Shown here: positions 1 to 10,802 of the stretch, piece by piece
Position numbering within the stretch: the first letter of the stretch is position 1
Layout of the letters: the number at the start of each line of letters is the position of its first letter
DNA from: Phocoena phocoena
Lineage: Eukaryota; Chordata; Mammalia; Artiodactyla; Phocoenidae
Length of the DNA: 64,000 nt
Direction of reading: 5' to 3'
NCBI RefSeq assembly: GCF_963924675.1
Contig: NC_089225.1
Span: 111,242,313 to 111,306,312 of the forward strand
The notes under the pieces: model-generated
Database searches by the model: none
What the model was told of the DNA's origin: nothing
The model's input: only the letters and a program-made list of their open reading frames with translations
Position numbers and translations under genes: made by a program

Positions 1-159
1 GCTTCACCTGGAAGAACATAGACATTCATTGGTTAAATGGCCGTGGCACTGAGGGGTGGCCGATAATGACAAAGGAAACACAAACATGTAGAGCCCAAGG
101 AGGTCTACCACAAGGAGATGGGCATTGTCTCTGGGTGGGTGTGAACCCAGTGAATTCAT

Positions 160-250
160 TCTTACACCCACTCAACAATACTTACTGAATGCCTGCTGTA
201 TTCCAGGCATGGTGCTAGGGGCTGGGATGTAAAATGAGGGTGATACAGTG
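160..250 (-). repeat. L2 3'-end relic (antisense)
   Basis: The plus strand reads as the reverse of the L2 LINE 3' end: an ACTCAACAATACTTACTGAA-type start followed by GCCTG, TTCCAGGCATGGTGCTAGG and a GGGATGTA-like segment. This pattern is typical of ancient L2 copies in all mammals. It is short and diverged, so the boundaries are approximate. The sequence before it (1-160) shows nothing I recognise. Confidence 0.55.
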
Positions 251-560
251 AGAAGTGTCCTACAAACGGGGAGCAGCGCATTCTGCCTGGGCAGACCCGT
301 AACGGTCTCGGCAGAGGTCTCCAGGGAGCCGAGAGCGCAGGAAGGGGAGGCAGACCCGGTGGATGACCAAGAGGCCGGGCAGAGACCATCCGTCCAGGTC
401 ACCGTGTGGACCACGGCGAGGGAGGGAGCTCAGTGTGTGTTCAGGCTGTGGCACATGGTTTTCTGTGCTGCTCGTGGATGAGCGACGGGAGGAGGCTCAG
501 GGCCCGGATCTGGGACACCAGCCCCAACAGAGGATGATGGAGGTGGCAGGTTGACAAAGA
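250..560. other. Unique GC-rich sequence, nothing recognised
   Basis: No repeat family, splice-flanked frame or RNA gene is recognised here. Overlapping short frames of 60-80 codons occur on both strands, as expected by chance in GC-rich DNA. Confidence 0.5.
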
Positions 561-564
561 TGTC

Positions 565-1040
565 AGGGACAGAAAATCGCTGGAAGCAGCCCAAATGTTC
601 AACATGGAAGGAACGGTGAGACAATCTCAGATGTGTCCCTACAGCGGAGCGCTCGGCTGCCGTGAAGAAGAGTGAGTGAATTTATACGTGCAGACACGAC
701 AGGAAACCCAACCCATACTGTTGCCTGGAAACAGCAAGTGGCAGAACACTGCATAACCCATGGGTTATATGTATGCAGAGAAGAAGCAAACAAACCTCAT
801 GTATATTTCAAAGGCACTAGCATGTGTCCAGCATAGTTTTCGGTGTGTCTACGCTCAGAGCTGGAAAGATCTGGAAAGATAAAACACCAAATAAAGAGTA
901 CACACAAAGATAAAACAAAAAATGAAGCACTAAAACCTCTTTCTGGGCAGTGGAAGGATTGTGGCTGGCATGGCTTTGGGAACTTACTCTATTTTTTACA
1001 GAGAGGCTGTCTTCCTCTCTTTATTCCTATGCTATGACCA
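565..1040 (+). mobile_element. Old L1M fragment (end of ORF2 and 3' UTR)
   Basis: The order of landmarks matches the plus-strand end of an old mammalian L1. First comes GGAAGCAGCCCAAATGTTCA (around 581-600), which corresponds to the 'W..NPKC' region near the ORF2 end. It is followed by a degraded 'yGk(E/K)' stretch with GTGAAGAAGAGTGAGTGAA, and then by A-rich 3' UTR-like sequence. No reading frame survives. Subfamily (L1ME/L1MC) is not resolved. The order of landmarks supports the call more than any single match. Confidence 0.5.
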
Positions 1041-1044
1041 GCGT

Positions 1045-2340
1045 GTGAGCAAAGTACAGCACGAACCAAGGCTCGAGAATATGCTTTGCTGAGGGGCTGG
1101 CAAGGATGCACAGAGGCTGTCACCCCCCAATTACATTTTGATTGTGCCCTTTCAGTCCTCCCAAACTCAGCTTTCTGGTGATACTCTTCTTTGTCTCTAG
1201 TAAATGGCGTGCCCTTAATTACCAGTGTCCGCTTTCTGCTGGCAGGGCTGGTGAGTGTGCTGGGCGGCCGGCTGCAGCTCCCAGAACCGATAAGGCAGGC
1301 TTCACCGATCTTTGTTGGAAGCCAGCCTCTTGATTAACATGCTCTTTGCCTCCATGCATCTTCCATGGAATCCGCCTGGGAGGGTTTTGCCTGGTACCCT
1401 AATGCTCATGGAATGTGCACGCCAGAGGGCTGATGTCTGGGTCTCCAGATAGAGGAAAGCAAGGAGATGCATTAACCACTTCTTGCTTGGCAAGAAGCTG
1501 GCGCTGCCTTGGGAGGACAGACGAGGAGGGTGCTAGGCATCCGATTGCAGGACGTTTGAATGTATGTCCTTGCGGGGCATTCCTGCGAGAGGGGAGACCT
1601 GGGCTTGGAATGATCTGCATGGGGATCTTGTTGAAGTTTCTACTTCCACACACACACAAAATAGAAGAAATACTTTTCTGATGACAGATAGCTAAGGAGT
1701 CTGCGAATGTGCTGGATGTATAATCAGGAAGGAATACTGGAGCATATCTAAAAAGATGGAATTTCATAAGCACAGTTAACTTGGCTTCAAGAAAACCAGT
1801 TGCGTAGGTACAAAGAAGATGTGTCTGAATGAGGGCAGGTGTGTAAGAGGCTGGGGATTTGGGAGGATGATGTAATGAAGTCAAGGGGTGAGCGATTCAG
1901 CTTCGGGCTGCATTCACACGCTTGTAGATTGTGGAATAAAGACACAGAACAAGCCCCTGGGACAGTACGTTCATCTCCGGGCAGCAGCCTTTCTCCAAAC
2001 TGGTTGGAAGAAATATTATAATTTCCAAGGAGTCCTTAAAACTTTCTAAGAGTGAGCTGTCCACGGATAAATGGGCTTCCTTGGGTCAGAGTGAGGTCCC
2101 TGTGGCTGGACATGTGCAGGGAGCCTCATGGCCGGAGCTCCACAAGGCCAGGCAGTAGGGCTGTCCTTGTCACCTCCATTCCCTGCATCAGCACCGTGCC
2201 CCACTGAGATATGCTGTGTAACATTTGCCCAATTAGTGGATTAATGAATATTAGAAATCTGGTGGCATGTTAGATAGCCCACGTTGTGCCTTCCAGGCCT
2301 GGATACCCTGGCTCCCTGAAATCCACACTTGAGGGAGAAG
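1045..2340. other. Unique sequence, nothing recognised
   Basis: There is no recognisable transposon or exon. A minus-strand open frame of 161 codons (1399-1884) has no similarity to a family I know and no convincing splice or start context. A short CA run lies near 1648-1660. The stretch is probably intergenic or intronic. Confidence 0.45.
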
Positions 2341-2344
2341 GTAT

Positions 2345-3122
2345 GTATTAGTTTCCTATGGCTACTGTAACACACTCCACAAACTTAGTGAGTTAAAACA
2401 ACACGCACTTATTTGCTCACAGTTTGAGAAGTCAGACGTCCGAAATTGATTTCACTGGGCTAAAGTCAGGGTACTGGTAGGACTGGTTCCTTCTGGAGGC
2501 TTTTAGGGGAGGATCTGTTTCCTTACCTTTTCCGTTTCTAGAGGCCGCCTGTATTTCTTGGCTTGTGGTCCCTTCTGCCACCTTCAAAGTACGTGCAGCC
2601 TCTGCTTCAGTCATCACACTGCCTTCTCTCTCCTGTGGTCAGATCTCCCTCTGCCTCCTTCTCTCTTTTTTTGAAATATGTTTAGCTTATTGTGTGTATG
2701 TTGAAGAAAACCATGTGCATCAATGCAATTTGCTTTTTCTCCTTTTAAGCTTGTATTAAAATAGCATCTCTTGTTTCTTCCTTTGAGCCTTTGTTGACAT
2801 ACTTCATGTTCTAGATAGCCAATAACTAGCAAAGAAAATGTGGTCTTTCCTCCTAGGATTATAGAATCCTCCATTCTCAGGTAGGATGTGTGGATAGATT
2901 TTTTTTTTTTTTAGGTTTTATTGTGAGGTTGGAGTAATCAGAGAATTTTTTAAGACTTTTTATGAGAATATTTGTGATTACGTTTAGGGCCCAACCCAGA
3001 TAATCCAGGAGAATCTCTCCATCTCAGGAGACATCTCTCCGTCTTACTCACATCCACAAGGTCCCTTCTGCTACATAAGGAAACAGCAAACAGCTTACAG
3101 GGCTTTGGACGTGGGCATCTTT
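2345..3122 (-). mobile_element. MLT1D-type LTR (ERVL-MaLR), antisense, interrupted
   Basis: The left part (2345-2665) reads as the reverse of an MLT1D LTR, with TTAGTTTCCTATGGCT, CCACAAACTTAGTGAGTT, a CTGGAGGCTTTTAGGGGAGG-like segment and GAGGCCGCC. The LTR resumes at about 2945 and runs to 3122 with TTGTGATTACGTTTAGGGCC, an AATCCAGGAGAAT segment and GGACGTGGGCATCTTT. About 280 bases between 2665 and 2945 do not belong to the LTR and are AT-rich with a T run at 2900-2912. They may be an unrecognised insertion. MLT1 elements are ancient solo LTRs of MaLR retroelements shared by all placental mammals. Confidence 0.75.
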
Positions 3123-3220
3123 CTTGACTTTTTCACTGTAGTATCCTCAGCGCCTAGAACCATGCCTGGCAAAGAGTAGGTGCCCAATAAGGGTTTGTTG
3201 AATGAATGCATAAATAAGGA
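3120..3220 (+). repeat. L2 3' end
   Basis: This is a textbook L2 3' terminus: CCTCAGCGCCTAGAACCATG, then CCTGGCAAAGAGTAGGTGCC and CAATAAGGGTTTGTTGAATG. It abuts the MLT1 LTR on its left. Confidence 0.75.
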
Positions 3221-4160
3221 CATTGCTAGTGACTGGGCAGGAACTGTGTGGGTAGTCTTGGGTCAGCATCTCCCCGAGGCTGGGCTCTGTAAATCCCTGT
3301 GGGAAGCTGAGATGCGGGCTTGCTGTGACCTGTGCCAGGAATGAGAAGGGGCCCAAAGAGCCGGCTGCCCCACCTGCTGTGTTTCAGGGGCTCGGGGTCG
3401 CTGTCAGAGTGTGAGCTTTGTGTAAGGTGGCATTGAACCCAGAGAAAAGGTGCAGGCACGTGGGCTAGAATACTGAGGGGATTGGGCATATACAGAACTG
3501 CGAGCACAGCAAAGTTCAAGGCTTTGGGTTTTGTCCCACTTTCTGAAGGAGACTACGTGAGACTTAGAAAGCAGCATGCATTCATTTCTAGAAGCCAAGG
3601 AGTAGATTTCACGCCAACAAACAGGCTCTTCATTATGCAGAAAATTTCCCCTTTTTCCCAAACTTTCTGGCTTCTGAGACAGAACCAAAATGTTCCAGCT
3701 TTCGAGCTGTAACCCAAGACTTGCAGCCGATGAAAGGCACGACCTGTCCTGCTTGCTGCATCCAGCAGACGGGGGCCGGCTTTCCTTGCCGTTTCCTCAC
3801 TGGAGCTGCTGGAACACTTCACATGTAATTATACGCACCTGTAAAATCAGCGTGGCGTGAAGCGGTTGGCATTCCCTTAAGTGGACGCCGTGGCAGGCAG
3901 GATGAATGTTCTCCCCGAAGGACACTCCCGGGCTTTGAGGCTCGCACAGACCAGAGGATGCTGCGAAGCCCAGACCTCCTTAAATTCCTCTGCTGGGTCT
4001 GTAACATGCACATGTCAGCTTCCTGTTAGGGGCTTTGATATTGGATTTCTTAGAATTCAGAGGCAGTGATTCATTTTTCAGAGACTGCAAGTTAGGGCAA
4101 AACAACTCTCTGCAAGGCTCTGTGTTTACTCTGAGGGGAGGAGCACCAGGCTGTAGGTTC
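3220..4160. other. Unique sequence, nothing recognised
   Basis: No repeat or gene is recognised. Several frames of 60-100 codons overlap on both strands without protein-like composition. Confidence 0.45.
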
Positions 4161-4164
4161 ATTC

Positions 4165-4320
4165 ACTGAGCTAATCATTCGTTCATTTATCCAGGACCGA
4201 GGGGTGTCTGCCCTGTGCCAGGCACAGTGAATACAGAGATGGAAGGGGCTTGTTCTCTGTCGGCTGGAGTGGGTGACAGAGAGGCAAACAGCCTCCCTTG
4301 GGCTCCACGCAGGAGACAGG
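4165..4320 (-). repeat. L2 relic (antisense)
   Basis: An ATTCGTTCATTTATCC start, CCCTGTGCCAGGCACAGTGA and ATACAGAGATGG read as the reverse of the L2 3' end. The following purine-rich 4320-4620 could be further decayed L2 but is not clear. Confidence 0.5.
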
Positions 4321-4691
4321 TCTGCATAAAGCACTCGGGTGCACAGAGGATGGAGTGACCATCAACTGGGGGTGAGGGCAGGATGCCCCCTTGGTGGGGT
4401 CTTGGAGGAGGAAGAGGACTGGTTTCGTTTTCCAGGTAAAGAAGTAAGGGACAAGGGAGCATTGGGTCCAGGGAGAGGGAAAGGGCAGCTCTGACCCCTG
4501 CCTGAGAGTTTGTTCATGTGTCAATTCAGGACGCCAGATGGGCAGAGCAGAGGGTGGGGAAGAGAAACAGCTGGGACAGAGGGTGAAGAGACAAATCTTT
4601 TTCTCCTGCAAGTAACAGGGTTACAACAGTGATGTTTAAACAAGAGCAGCACGGCACTGGAGGCGGGGTGGCAGGTGGATTAGGGAGCTGA

Positions 4692-4720
4692 GGGCTGGGG
4701 GCTGGGAGGTGGGGGGTGGG
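4692..4720 (+). other. G-quadruplex-type motif
   Basis: Within 29 bases there are five G tracts of three or more (GGG, GGGGG, GGG, GGGGGG, GGG) separated by loops of 1-4 bases. This satisfies the usual G3+N1-7 rule for intramolecular quadruplex formation. Confidence 0.6.
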
Positions 4721-4811
4721 AATGTGTTCCCGCTGCCGGGCAATACTGCAAGGACCATTGCTGAGCAGAGGGGATGGAGGGAGAGAACGGTTCTGTGAGG
4801 TACTCAGTTAG

Positions 4812-5186
4812 GGGGTATGTTCTGGGCTGAACCGTGCCCCCCATAATTTGTATGTTGAAGTCCTAACCCCAGTACCTCAGACTGTATGTGGAGACAATCC
4901 TTAAAGAGGCAATTAAGTTACAATGAGGTCTTTATGGTGGGTCCTGATCCAATCTGACTGGTGTCTTTATAAGAAGAGGAGATTAGAACACAGACATCCA
5001 GAGGGAAGAATGAGAGGACACAGGGAGAAGGTGGCTGTCTGTGAGCCAAGGAGGGAGGCCCCGGAGGAATTAAACCCTGTGGACACTTTGACCTTGGCCT
5101 CCTGGAGTCCAGCACTGTGAGAAAATAGATTTCTGTTTAAGCTGCCTGGGCCGTGGTGCTTTGCTACAGCAGCCTGGGCAGACAGG
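4812..5186 (+). mobile_element. MLT1A/B-type LTR (ERVL-MaLR)
   Basis: The plus strand follows the MLT1 LTR closely: TTTGTATGTTGAAGTCCTAA, CCCCAGTACCTCAGA, GAGGCAATTAAGTTACAATG, GACTGGTGTCTTTATAAGAA, GAGGACACAGGGAGAAGG, then GCACTGTGAGAAAATAGATT and GCTACAGCAGCCTGGGCAGA at the end. It is nearly full length and close to uninterrupted. The TTTATAAGAA segment corresponds to the LTR's TATA region. Confidence 0.85.
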
Positions 5187-5189
5187 GAC

Positions 5190-5600
5190 GGGGTCGGGGG
5201 ATAGAAGTGAGTTCTGCCTGGAGACCCTGGGCTGCCTCTGTGATTTCATTCAGATGGTGAAGGGCTTTGTCATTATCTCAGGGACACAGGGGGAAGAGTA
5301 GGGTTTAGGGGGGATTTGGGGAGTTGGTGAAAGACTGGAGAAATGAACCAAGGAGGAAAAATCTAAGAGGTTAGGAGAGAATCTGGAAGAGGAGGGGTTG
5401 CAGAGGGGATGGGAATTCATGGAGGCAGGTGGAGGGGCGCTCGTAGTGTCAGAGGCTGTGGGTCTCGCTGCTTGAGCACTGAGAACGGTTGTGAATTGTC
5501 AGGGACACGGAGTGACCGGCTGAGGACGGCAGCTCCGGGAGTGGAGGGGAGATGGCCGAGTGTGGCCAGGGGAGCACCCTCCTCTTTTAAAAGAAGAGGA
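5190..5600. other. Unique purine-rich sequence
   Basis: This is G/A-rich on the plus strand with no confident identification. It has the flavour of decayed antisense L2 (GAGG and GGGATGG blocks), but I cannot align it. A small inverted repeat, CCTCTT...AAGAGG, occurs just before the L1 insertion at about 5580-5600. Confidence 0.35.
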
Positions 5601-5603
5601 AGG

Positions 5604-6039
5604 GTGGTGAGAGTGGGCACCCTTGTCTTGTTCCTGATCTTAGTGGAAATGGTTTCAGTTTTTCACCATTGAGGACGATGTTGGCTGTGGGTTTGTCATA
5701 TATGGCCTTTATTATGTTGAGGAAAGTCCCTCTATGCCTACTTACTGCAGGGTTTTTATCATAAATGGGTGTTGAATTTTGTCCAAAGCTTTCTCTGCAT
5801 CTATTGAGATGGATGGACCTAGAGTCTGTCATACAGAGTGAAGTAAGTCAGAAAGAGAAAGACAAATACCGTATGTCAACACATATATATGGAATCTAAG
5901 AAAAAAAATGTCATGAAGAAGCTAGGGGTAAGACGGGAATAAAGACACAGACCTACTAGAGAACGGACTTGAGGATATGGGGAGGGGGAAGGGTAAGCTG
6001 TGACAAAGTAGAGAGAGGCATGGACATATATACACTCAG
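5604..6039. mobile_element. Young L1 fragment with 5' inversion (twin-priming type)
   Basis: Two pieces of the same young L1 type lie head to head. Bases 5604-5812 are in minus orientation and match the RT-region sequence seen at 28290-28505. Bases 5810-6039 are in plus orientation and are the reverse complement of 26336-26560 (ORF2 end and start of the 3' UTR). The pieces meet at TGAGATGG, which is present at both source positions and so forms a microhomology junction. Such 5' inversion is the known product of twin priming during target-primed reverse transcription. Unusually, the 3' terminus and poly(A) tail are missing, so the right end must have been lost later or copying began internally. 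Confidence 0.8.
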
Positions 6040-8835
6040 CTCTTGGACCCTCAGGGGCCCTCCTCCTCCCTGGTGGCTGGTCGGTGTGACCGCTCTGGCT
6101 GGGATGCAAAGCCAGCATCCTCTGGCCAAAGCGCCCCCGTGCAGGGCCCTCTGACCCTGCCCTCTTCCTAGCTGCTCAACCAGTGATCAGTGACATTGAT
6201 GCAAATTTAGATGACCTGTGGATCAAAATTTCAAATGATGGGAGGCTCTGTGTTACCTTCAGTTTGCTGGAAACAAACTCCACATCCAAAAGGACACCAT
6301 GGGCTGGATTCTGCAGTGAACACAGCTGAGGGTGCTGAGATGTGGTCCTGACGGGCCTGCCTCTGCATCCCAGTGTGAGTGCCAGACGGGTTAGACCCCT
6401 TCATGGGCTTTCAGATGGGGGTCCAAGGTGAGGGGCTGGAGGCTGGCTCAGTGTAAAGATCCCCCAGGTCATCAGCACCTACTGTGAATTAGTAGTGGTG
6501 AGGCTCCAGTCAACAGAGGCTTCTAAGAGGAGGCATTCGGGCACTTCCCTAGGACCATGTGGAGGAGTTTTATGCCTGAAGTGGGGTTGAGCTTCCAACC
6601 CTGAGAGTCCACCACTTCACGTCCCGCTGATGGACTGACGTGGGAGACGTGGGCAGGTGAAGCCAGCTACGCAGAGGTTCCCGGGGTGAGAGGACCTTCC
6701 CAGGTTCTGAGTGGGGCCTCACTCTTCATGTTTCAGAATCAACATTTTGCCCTGCAGCCTGCTGTCATCTGCTCTGTGCAGGTTGGGGGGTAGGTTCTGG
6801 GGGCGAAATGGGACGTTGAGGACTTGGAAATCTTTCTGGGGAAACCTTGGGGAGGAGGGGATGGGCAGAGAAAGGGATGGGGGCCTGGTGGGCTCCTTGT
6901 TTCTGGAATTGAGTGTTTCTCTGCCGCAGCAGCCTTGCCTGCTGGAAGTACAAACCTTGGGCAGGTCCTCAGCTTTGTCCTAAAGGTCTTCTGGATGGTT
7001 CTGGTCTGAGAATCAATTCTGGGGGCATTTTTGGTGACTTTGCCTTACTGGCAACTGTATTCAGGGTGTGTGGTTCACTTACGGATGCTGATTTCAGGAC
7101 GGGGGCATGGAGCTTGGGGAGAGTCCCAGGATGTCACTGGGTGACATTCAGTGATTCGGCCTCGGACACTGATGGAGCTCCTGGGGTCAAAGCTGAGGCA
7201 GCCACAGCCCCTCGTCCTCAGGGGGGATCGAAATGGAGTGTAGTGAGGGGTGCACATGGGAGTGATGGGGGGGTGGGGGTGGAGGTCGAAGAGGAGCCAG
7301 GCTGAGCCCCGATCACGTGTCCGGAGCAGGAGGTATTGGGTTGCAAAGGTGAGGGCATAGTGCAGAGGCAGCTGCGTACCCAGGTGACCTGAGATGTCAC
7401 GTGAGGGGCACGATGTGGGAGGTGTGTCACACGGAGATCCCAGCGGTCGGGGATCGGGGTGCGCAGCACGAGGTGTGAGCGGACAAAACTTAGGGCAGTG
7501 AGCCTACATGGGCAAAGGTGTCAAGGAGAGGGGGCGACACCTGTGCCCATCAGGTGGGAGACCAGGCCATCCAGGCCACTGGGGCCTGGGCACAAGCGTC
7601 CACTCTGCTGGCGGCAGGACAGGACGCCGTTCCTTAGTTTTCTCGTTTCCTAGCTCGGGGCCCTCATGGCATCCTGCCCATTTGTTAACAATCGGGAAAG
7701 CAATCACCAGCGGGACCAGGCTTCCCGACCTTGATTTCCCTTTAATAATTTCCAGCTTTTTAATCCAATTCACCAGCCACTCTAGAGTGAGCACTTAATG
7801 CAGCCCAGGAAAAGAGCTGGCAGGAATAATAAAAGTGAGAGGAAGGAAAGAGGAGGGGAGACAGAGAGAAGCCAGTGCAAGGGTTTAGAGAATTCAAGCA
7901 AACCAGGAATGAACAGAAGGGGTGGGGAGGGCCCGGGGATGGGGGCGGGGAGAATGGTGAATTTGAGGCGCTTCCCCCCAGCTCCCACCCTCATTTCAGC
8001 ACCCCCTCCACGTTCAGCCTCCAGCTTAAACACAGTCAAAAGCTTCTCTCAAGTCCCCAGGGAACCTGCCGTCCACGGCTCAGAAACCAGCCGCCTACCT
8101 CGCTGGCCCCTTGGCTGGATCCGTCTCCGCTGTGGAAAGAGTGTGGGCCTGTGAATAAAGGCCTGTGGGAGGTGGCCCCCTGTTCTCAGGACCCACTAAT
8201 GTGGCATGGCCTGGGTGCCCACCGTTACAGACATCTGAGCCTTTTAGACAAGAGGGCCATTTGTCACCGTCATCGATTTCCAGGAAAGCACCCTTGGGGA
8301 GGGGGGCCCCTTCTCTATGGGGGTGCCAGGCTCTCAGTGCCTCTGTCTCAATAAGGAAGCACCCGGAGTGGGCAGGACAGCGAGGGGCAGCCCCTGGGTG
8401 TCACTTAGGGAATCTGGCTGGCTCCCGAAAGCGGGGCCTGCCTGGTGGAAGGTCTTGGTACTGCCAGCCTCCCAGCTGAAGTCGGGGCCGTGAAGCCCGC
8501 AGAGTAAAACGAGATCCCAGCCGTTGGACTGAATTTCCCGCTGGGGCCCACAGACCCCGATGTTTCCCAGACAGGCCTCAGGGGCCGGGGGAGGGCTGGG
8601 CTGGGGTACAGGGTCCCACCCAACCAGAGAGAGCCCCTTGGGTCAGCTTTACTCATTGCAATTCAATGTAAGATTTGGGGGGGGGGCGGTCAGGGAAAGG
8701 CTTTCTTTTGCTTAAGAAACATTGTGACCATCCGTGTAGCAGACAGGCATTGAAGGCCCATCCTGGATGTGCCCTGCTTTGGGCTTCTTTACCGAGGACG
8801 AATGGGCACCTGTGTGTTTATTCAGGGCCCGTCCC
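6040..8835. other. Unique GC-rich sequence without recognised genes
   Basis: No transposon is recognised over about 2.8 kb. Open frames of up to 159 codons (7875-8354 plus) overlap others and show no known domain. A purine-rich tract lies at about 7807-7880. Bases 7675-7800 are AT-richer, with TTTGTTAACAATCGG and TTTAATAATTTCC blocks, and could be conserved non-coding DNA, but this cannot be tested without an alignment. Confidence 0.45.
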
Positions 8836-8839
8836 CCAC

Positions 8840-8955
8840 ACTGGACTCAAGCTTCCGAGGGCAGGAGCTTCTGTGCATTTGCTCATTGCCTTACCCCACC
8901 CCTAGGCTGTGCTGGCTCGTGTCAGCCCTTGATAAATGTTTGTTAAATGAATGCG
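8840..8955 (+). repeat. L2 3' end
   Basis: GAGGGCAGGAGCTTCTGTG, a central CCCCACCCCTAGGCTGTGCT and TTGATAAATGTTTGTTAAAT followed by GAATGCG form the L2 3' terminus in plus orientation. It is followed at once by a MIR. Confidence 0.65.
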
Positions 8956-8959
8956 TGAG

Positions 8960-9085
8960 CACAGGGGCAGGAGTCAGGAGACCCAGGCGCAGAGCTGACC
9001 CTGCCACGTGACCTGGGTACAATGGTTTGTCTTTGAGCCTCAGCTTTCTTATTTGTAAAATGGGTGCAACAGGAGAGCCAACGAC
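8960..9085 (+). repeat. MIR SINE
   Basis: The MIR core is clear: GAGTCAGGAGACCCAGGCGC, TGCCACGTGACCTGGGTACA, TTTGAGCCTCAGCTTTCTTA and TTTGTAAAATGGGTGCAACA. MIR is an ancient tRNA-derived SINE mobilised by L2 and fixed in all mammals. Confidence 0.8.
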
Positions 9086-10600
9086 CTTCACGTGCGAACA
9101 GTATGTCCCCAGTGCCCTGGATCCCCAAACGCTCAGGTGTGATTCTCTCCCTCAAGTTCAGTTCGGTGTCACGAAAAAAGAACCACGTAACTAAGTAATC
9201 AACATGGGAGAGATATCGTGGGCAGGGCCAGTAAGTGTCTCCTGTCCCTTTGTTTCCCAGGAGCGTCCTTAGGAGCCAAGCCCGTCCCTGTCCCTGTAGG
9301 GTCACTGCCTGCCCAGTCAGCTGGGAGGGAACAGAGCTGTGAGGGGTGCACGGGGGTAAAGTGAAGCTTAGAGCGTGGTCGCGCTCTTTGGGGGAGGGGA
9401 AATTGAGGTGTGCGGTGGGAGCTGGGGTGAACTGTTCTGGGGACCAGCTTGCAATGTTAGGATTGCAGGGCAGGGATGATTCGTATCTGCCAGACCTCTG
9501 CTCCCACGAGCGTGGCTTTCACACCCTCTTCCTGCATGGCCACACCCCTCCACCTCGAGGTCTGTCCCCCCCCCCCCCCCCCCACCGCGGGGAGGCAGGG
9601 TCACATAGCATCAGTGGTCAGTGTTGGGTTCGGGAGATGAAGAGCTTGCACTACAGTGACATCAGTGGGACCAGGGCGTCAGATCGGCAGCTATGCCCGG
9701 AGGCTTTCCCTGTGCTGGTGGGCAGCTGCTGGGTCTCAAGGAGGCAACTGTCAGTTAGAAGATATGGTGACCAGGTGAGACCCCAGAAAGCAAAGATCTC
9801 CTGATTAGTGTTGAGGAAATATTTGCTGACTTTCTCACCAAATGAGAAAGTCGTCCTGATGCCGCTCATTCTGGGCTGTAGGTTGCTGGGGAGATGGGAG
9901 AAGGTGACCCCAGGAAGGGTTTGTATGATGTGGGCGGGGGGTGTGACCCAGGTCAATTGACTCACCTAGGACTCTGGGATCAGCGCAGACTTTCTACCAG
10001 ACTCAGGGGCCCGGCAGGGCTGGACGGGAGTGTAAACATCTTGTCCTGATCTGCTGTGATGGTGCTAGCTTAGCACTGGGAGTCCTGCATCCTGGGAGGT
10101 CCCGCGATCCTGGGCAGACCGGGAGGTTGGTCCTACCCGGAGGAGGATGGTGAGTGCTGAACACCCGGCTTCTGGATCCAGCGGAGGGGCCTGGGCAAGG
10201 GGCAGAGAGGGAATCTCCTACCTGGAGGAAAGTACTTAGGGAAAGAGGCCCCATCCACACCGGCTGGCCGTGTTGAAGCTGACCTTGCGGGCAGCTGGGG
10301 CGCTGGGCTGTGCTGGAGGCTGGGCGGTGGAAGGGAGTGATGAAGATGTGGCCATGGGATGTGAAAGTTCCAGGAAAAGGTCAGCTCCCCCCGCCCCAAG
10401 CCCAGATGCAGAGGGGCCGAAGGGAGCGACAGCAAGACGTCGGCAGCGGCTCCAGTGCCCTGGGGTTCCCCGGGGCCTCCTGGGGAGGGTCTGTGAGCCC
10501 AGAGCGTGGGAGCAGGGCAGGTGATGCACGCGGATGGAGTGTCTGGTGTGTGTAGGACCCACGCTGTCCCCGAGGCCTTACAGATCGTGACCTCCTTTAC
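9085..10600. other. Unique GC-rich sequence with one perfect hairpin
   Basis: No gene or repeat family is recognised. Two small structures stand out: the poly-C tract at 9566-9583, and a perfect 9-bp inverted repeat, GACTTTCTC (9828-9836) and GAGAAAGTC (9844-9852), around a 7-base loop. Frames extending into the SINE at 10606 are artefacts. Confidence 0.45.
9566..9583 (+). repeat. Poly-C homopolymer (18 C)
   Basis: An uninterrupted run of 18 C is followed by ACCGCGGGGAGG. Such tracts are length-unstable and error-prone in sequencing. Confidence 0.85.
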
Positions 10601-10605
10601 TTTTC

Positions 10606-10799
10606 TTTTTTTTTTTTTTTTTGAGGTACGCGGGCCTCTCCCGTTTGCGGAGCACAGGCTCCGGACGCGCAGGCGCAGCGGCCATGGCTCACGGGCCCAG
10701 CCGCTCCGCGGCATGTGGGATCCTCCCGGACCGGGGCACGAACCCACGTCCCCTGCATCGGCAGGCGGACTCTCAACCACTGCGCCACCAGGGAAGCCC
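10606..10799 (-). mobile_element. Cetacean CHR-type SINE (short form), antisense
   Basis: The reverse strand begins with AGGGCTTCCCTGGTGGCGCA at 10799, the start of the tRNA-Glu-derived head. It continues through the A/B-box-like head (GTTGAGAGTCCGCCTGCCG), CATGCCGCGGAGCGGCTGGG and CCTGTGCTCCGCAAACGGGA, and ends in a 17-base A tail (T run 10606-10622). This SINE type is restricted to whales, dolphins and close relatives and is the best taxonomic marker in the window. Likely target duplications are TTTTCTTTTTT at 10601-10611 and 10804-10814, so it landed in the poly(A) tail of the neighbouring L1. Confidence 0.9.
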
Positions 10800-10802
10800 T
10801 CT

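Noticed and set aside
10133..10780. 215-codon minus-strand frame
   Set aside because: It begins inside the CHR SINE and runs into unrelated flanking DNA.
10740..10799. tRNA gene-like A and B boxes
   Set aside because: This is the tRNA-Glu-derived head of a SINE, too diverged to fold as a tRNA and attached to a SINE body and tail. The same applies to the other SINE copies.
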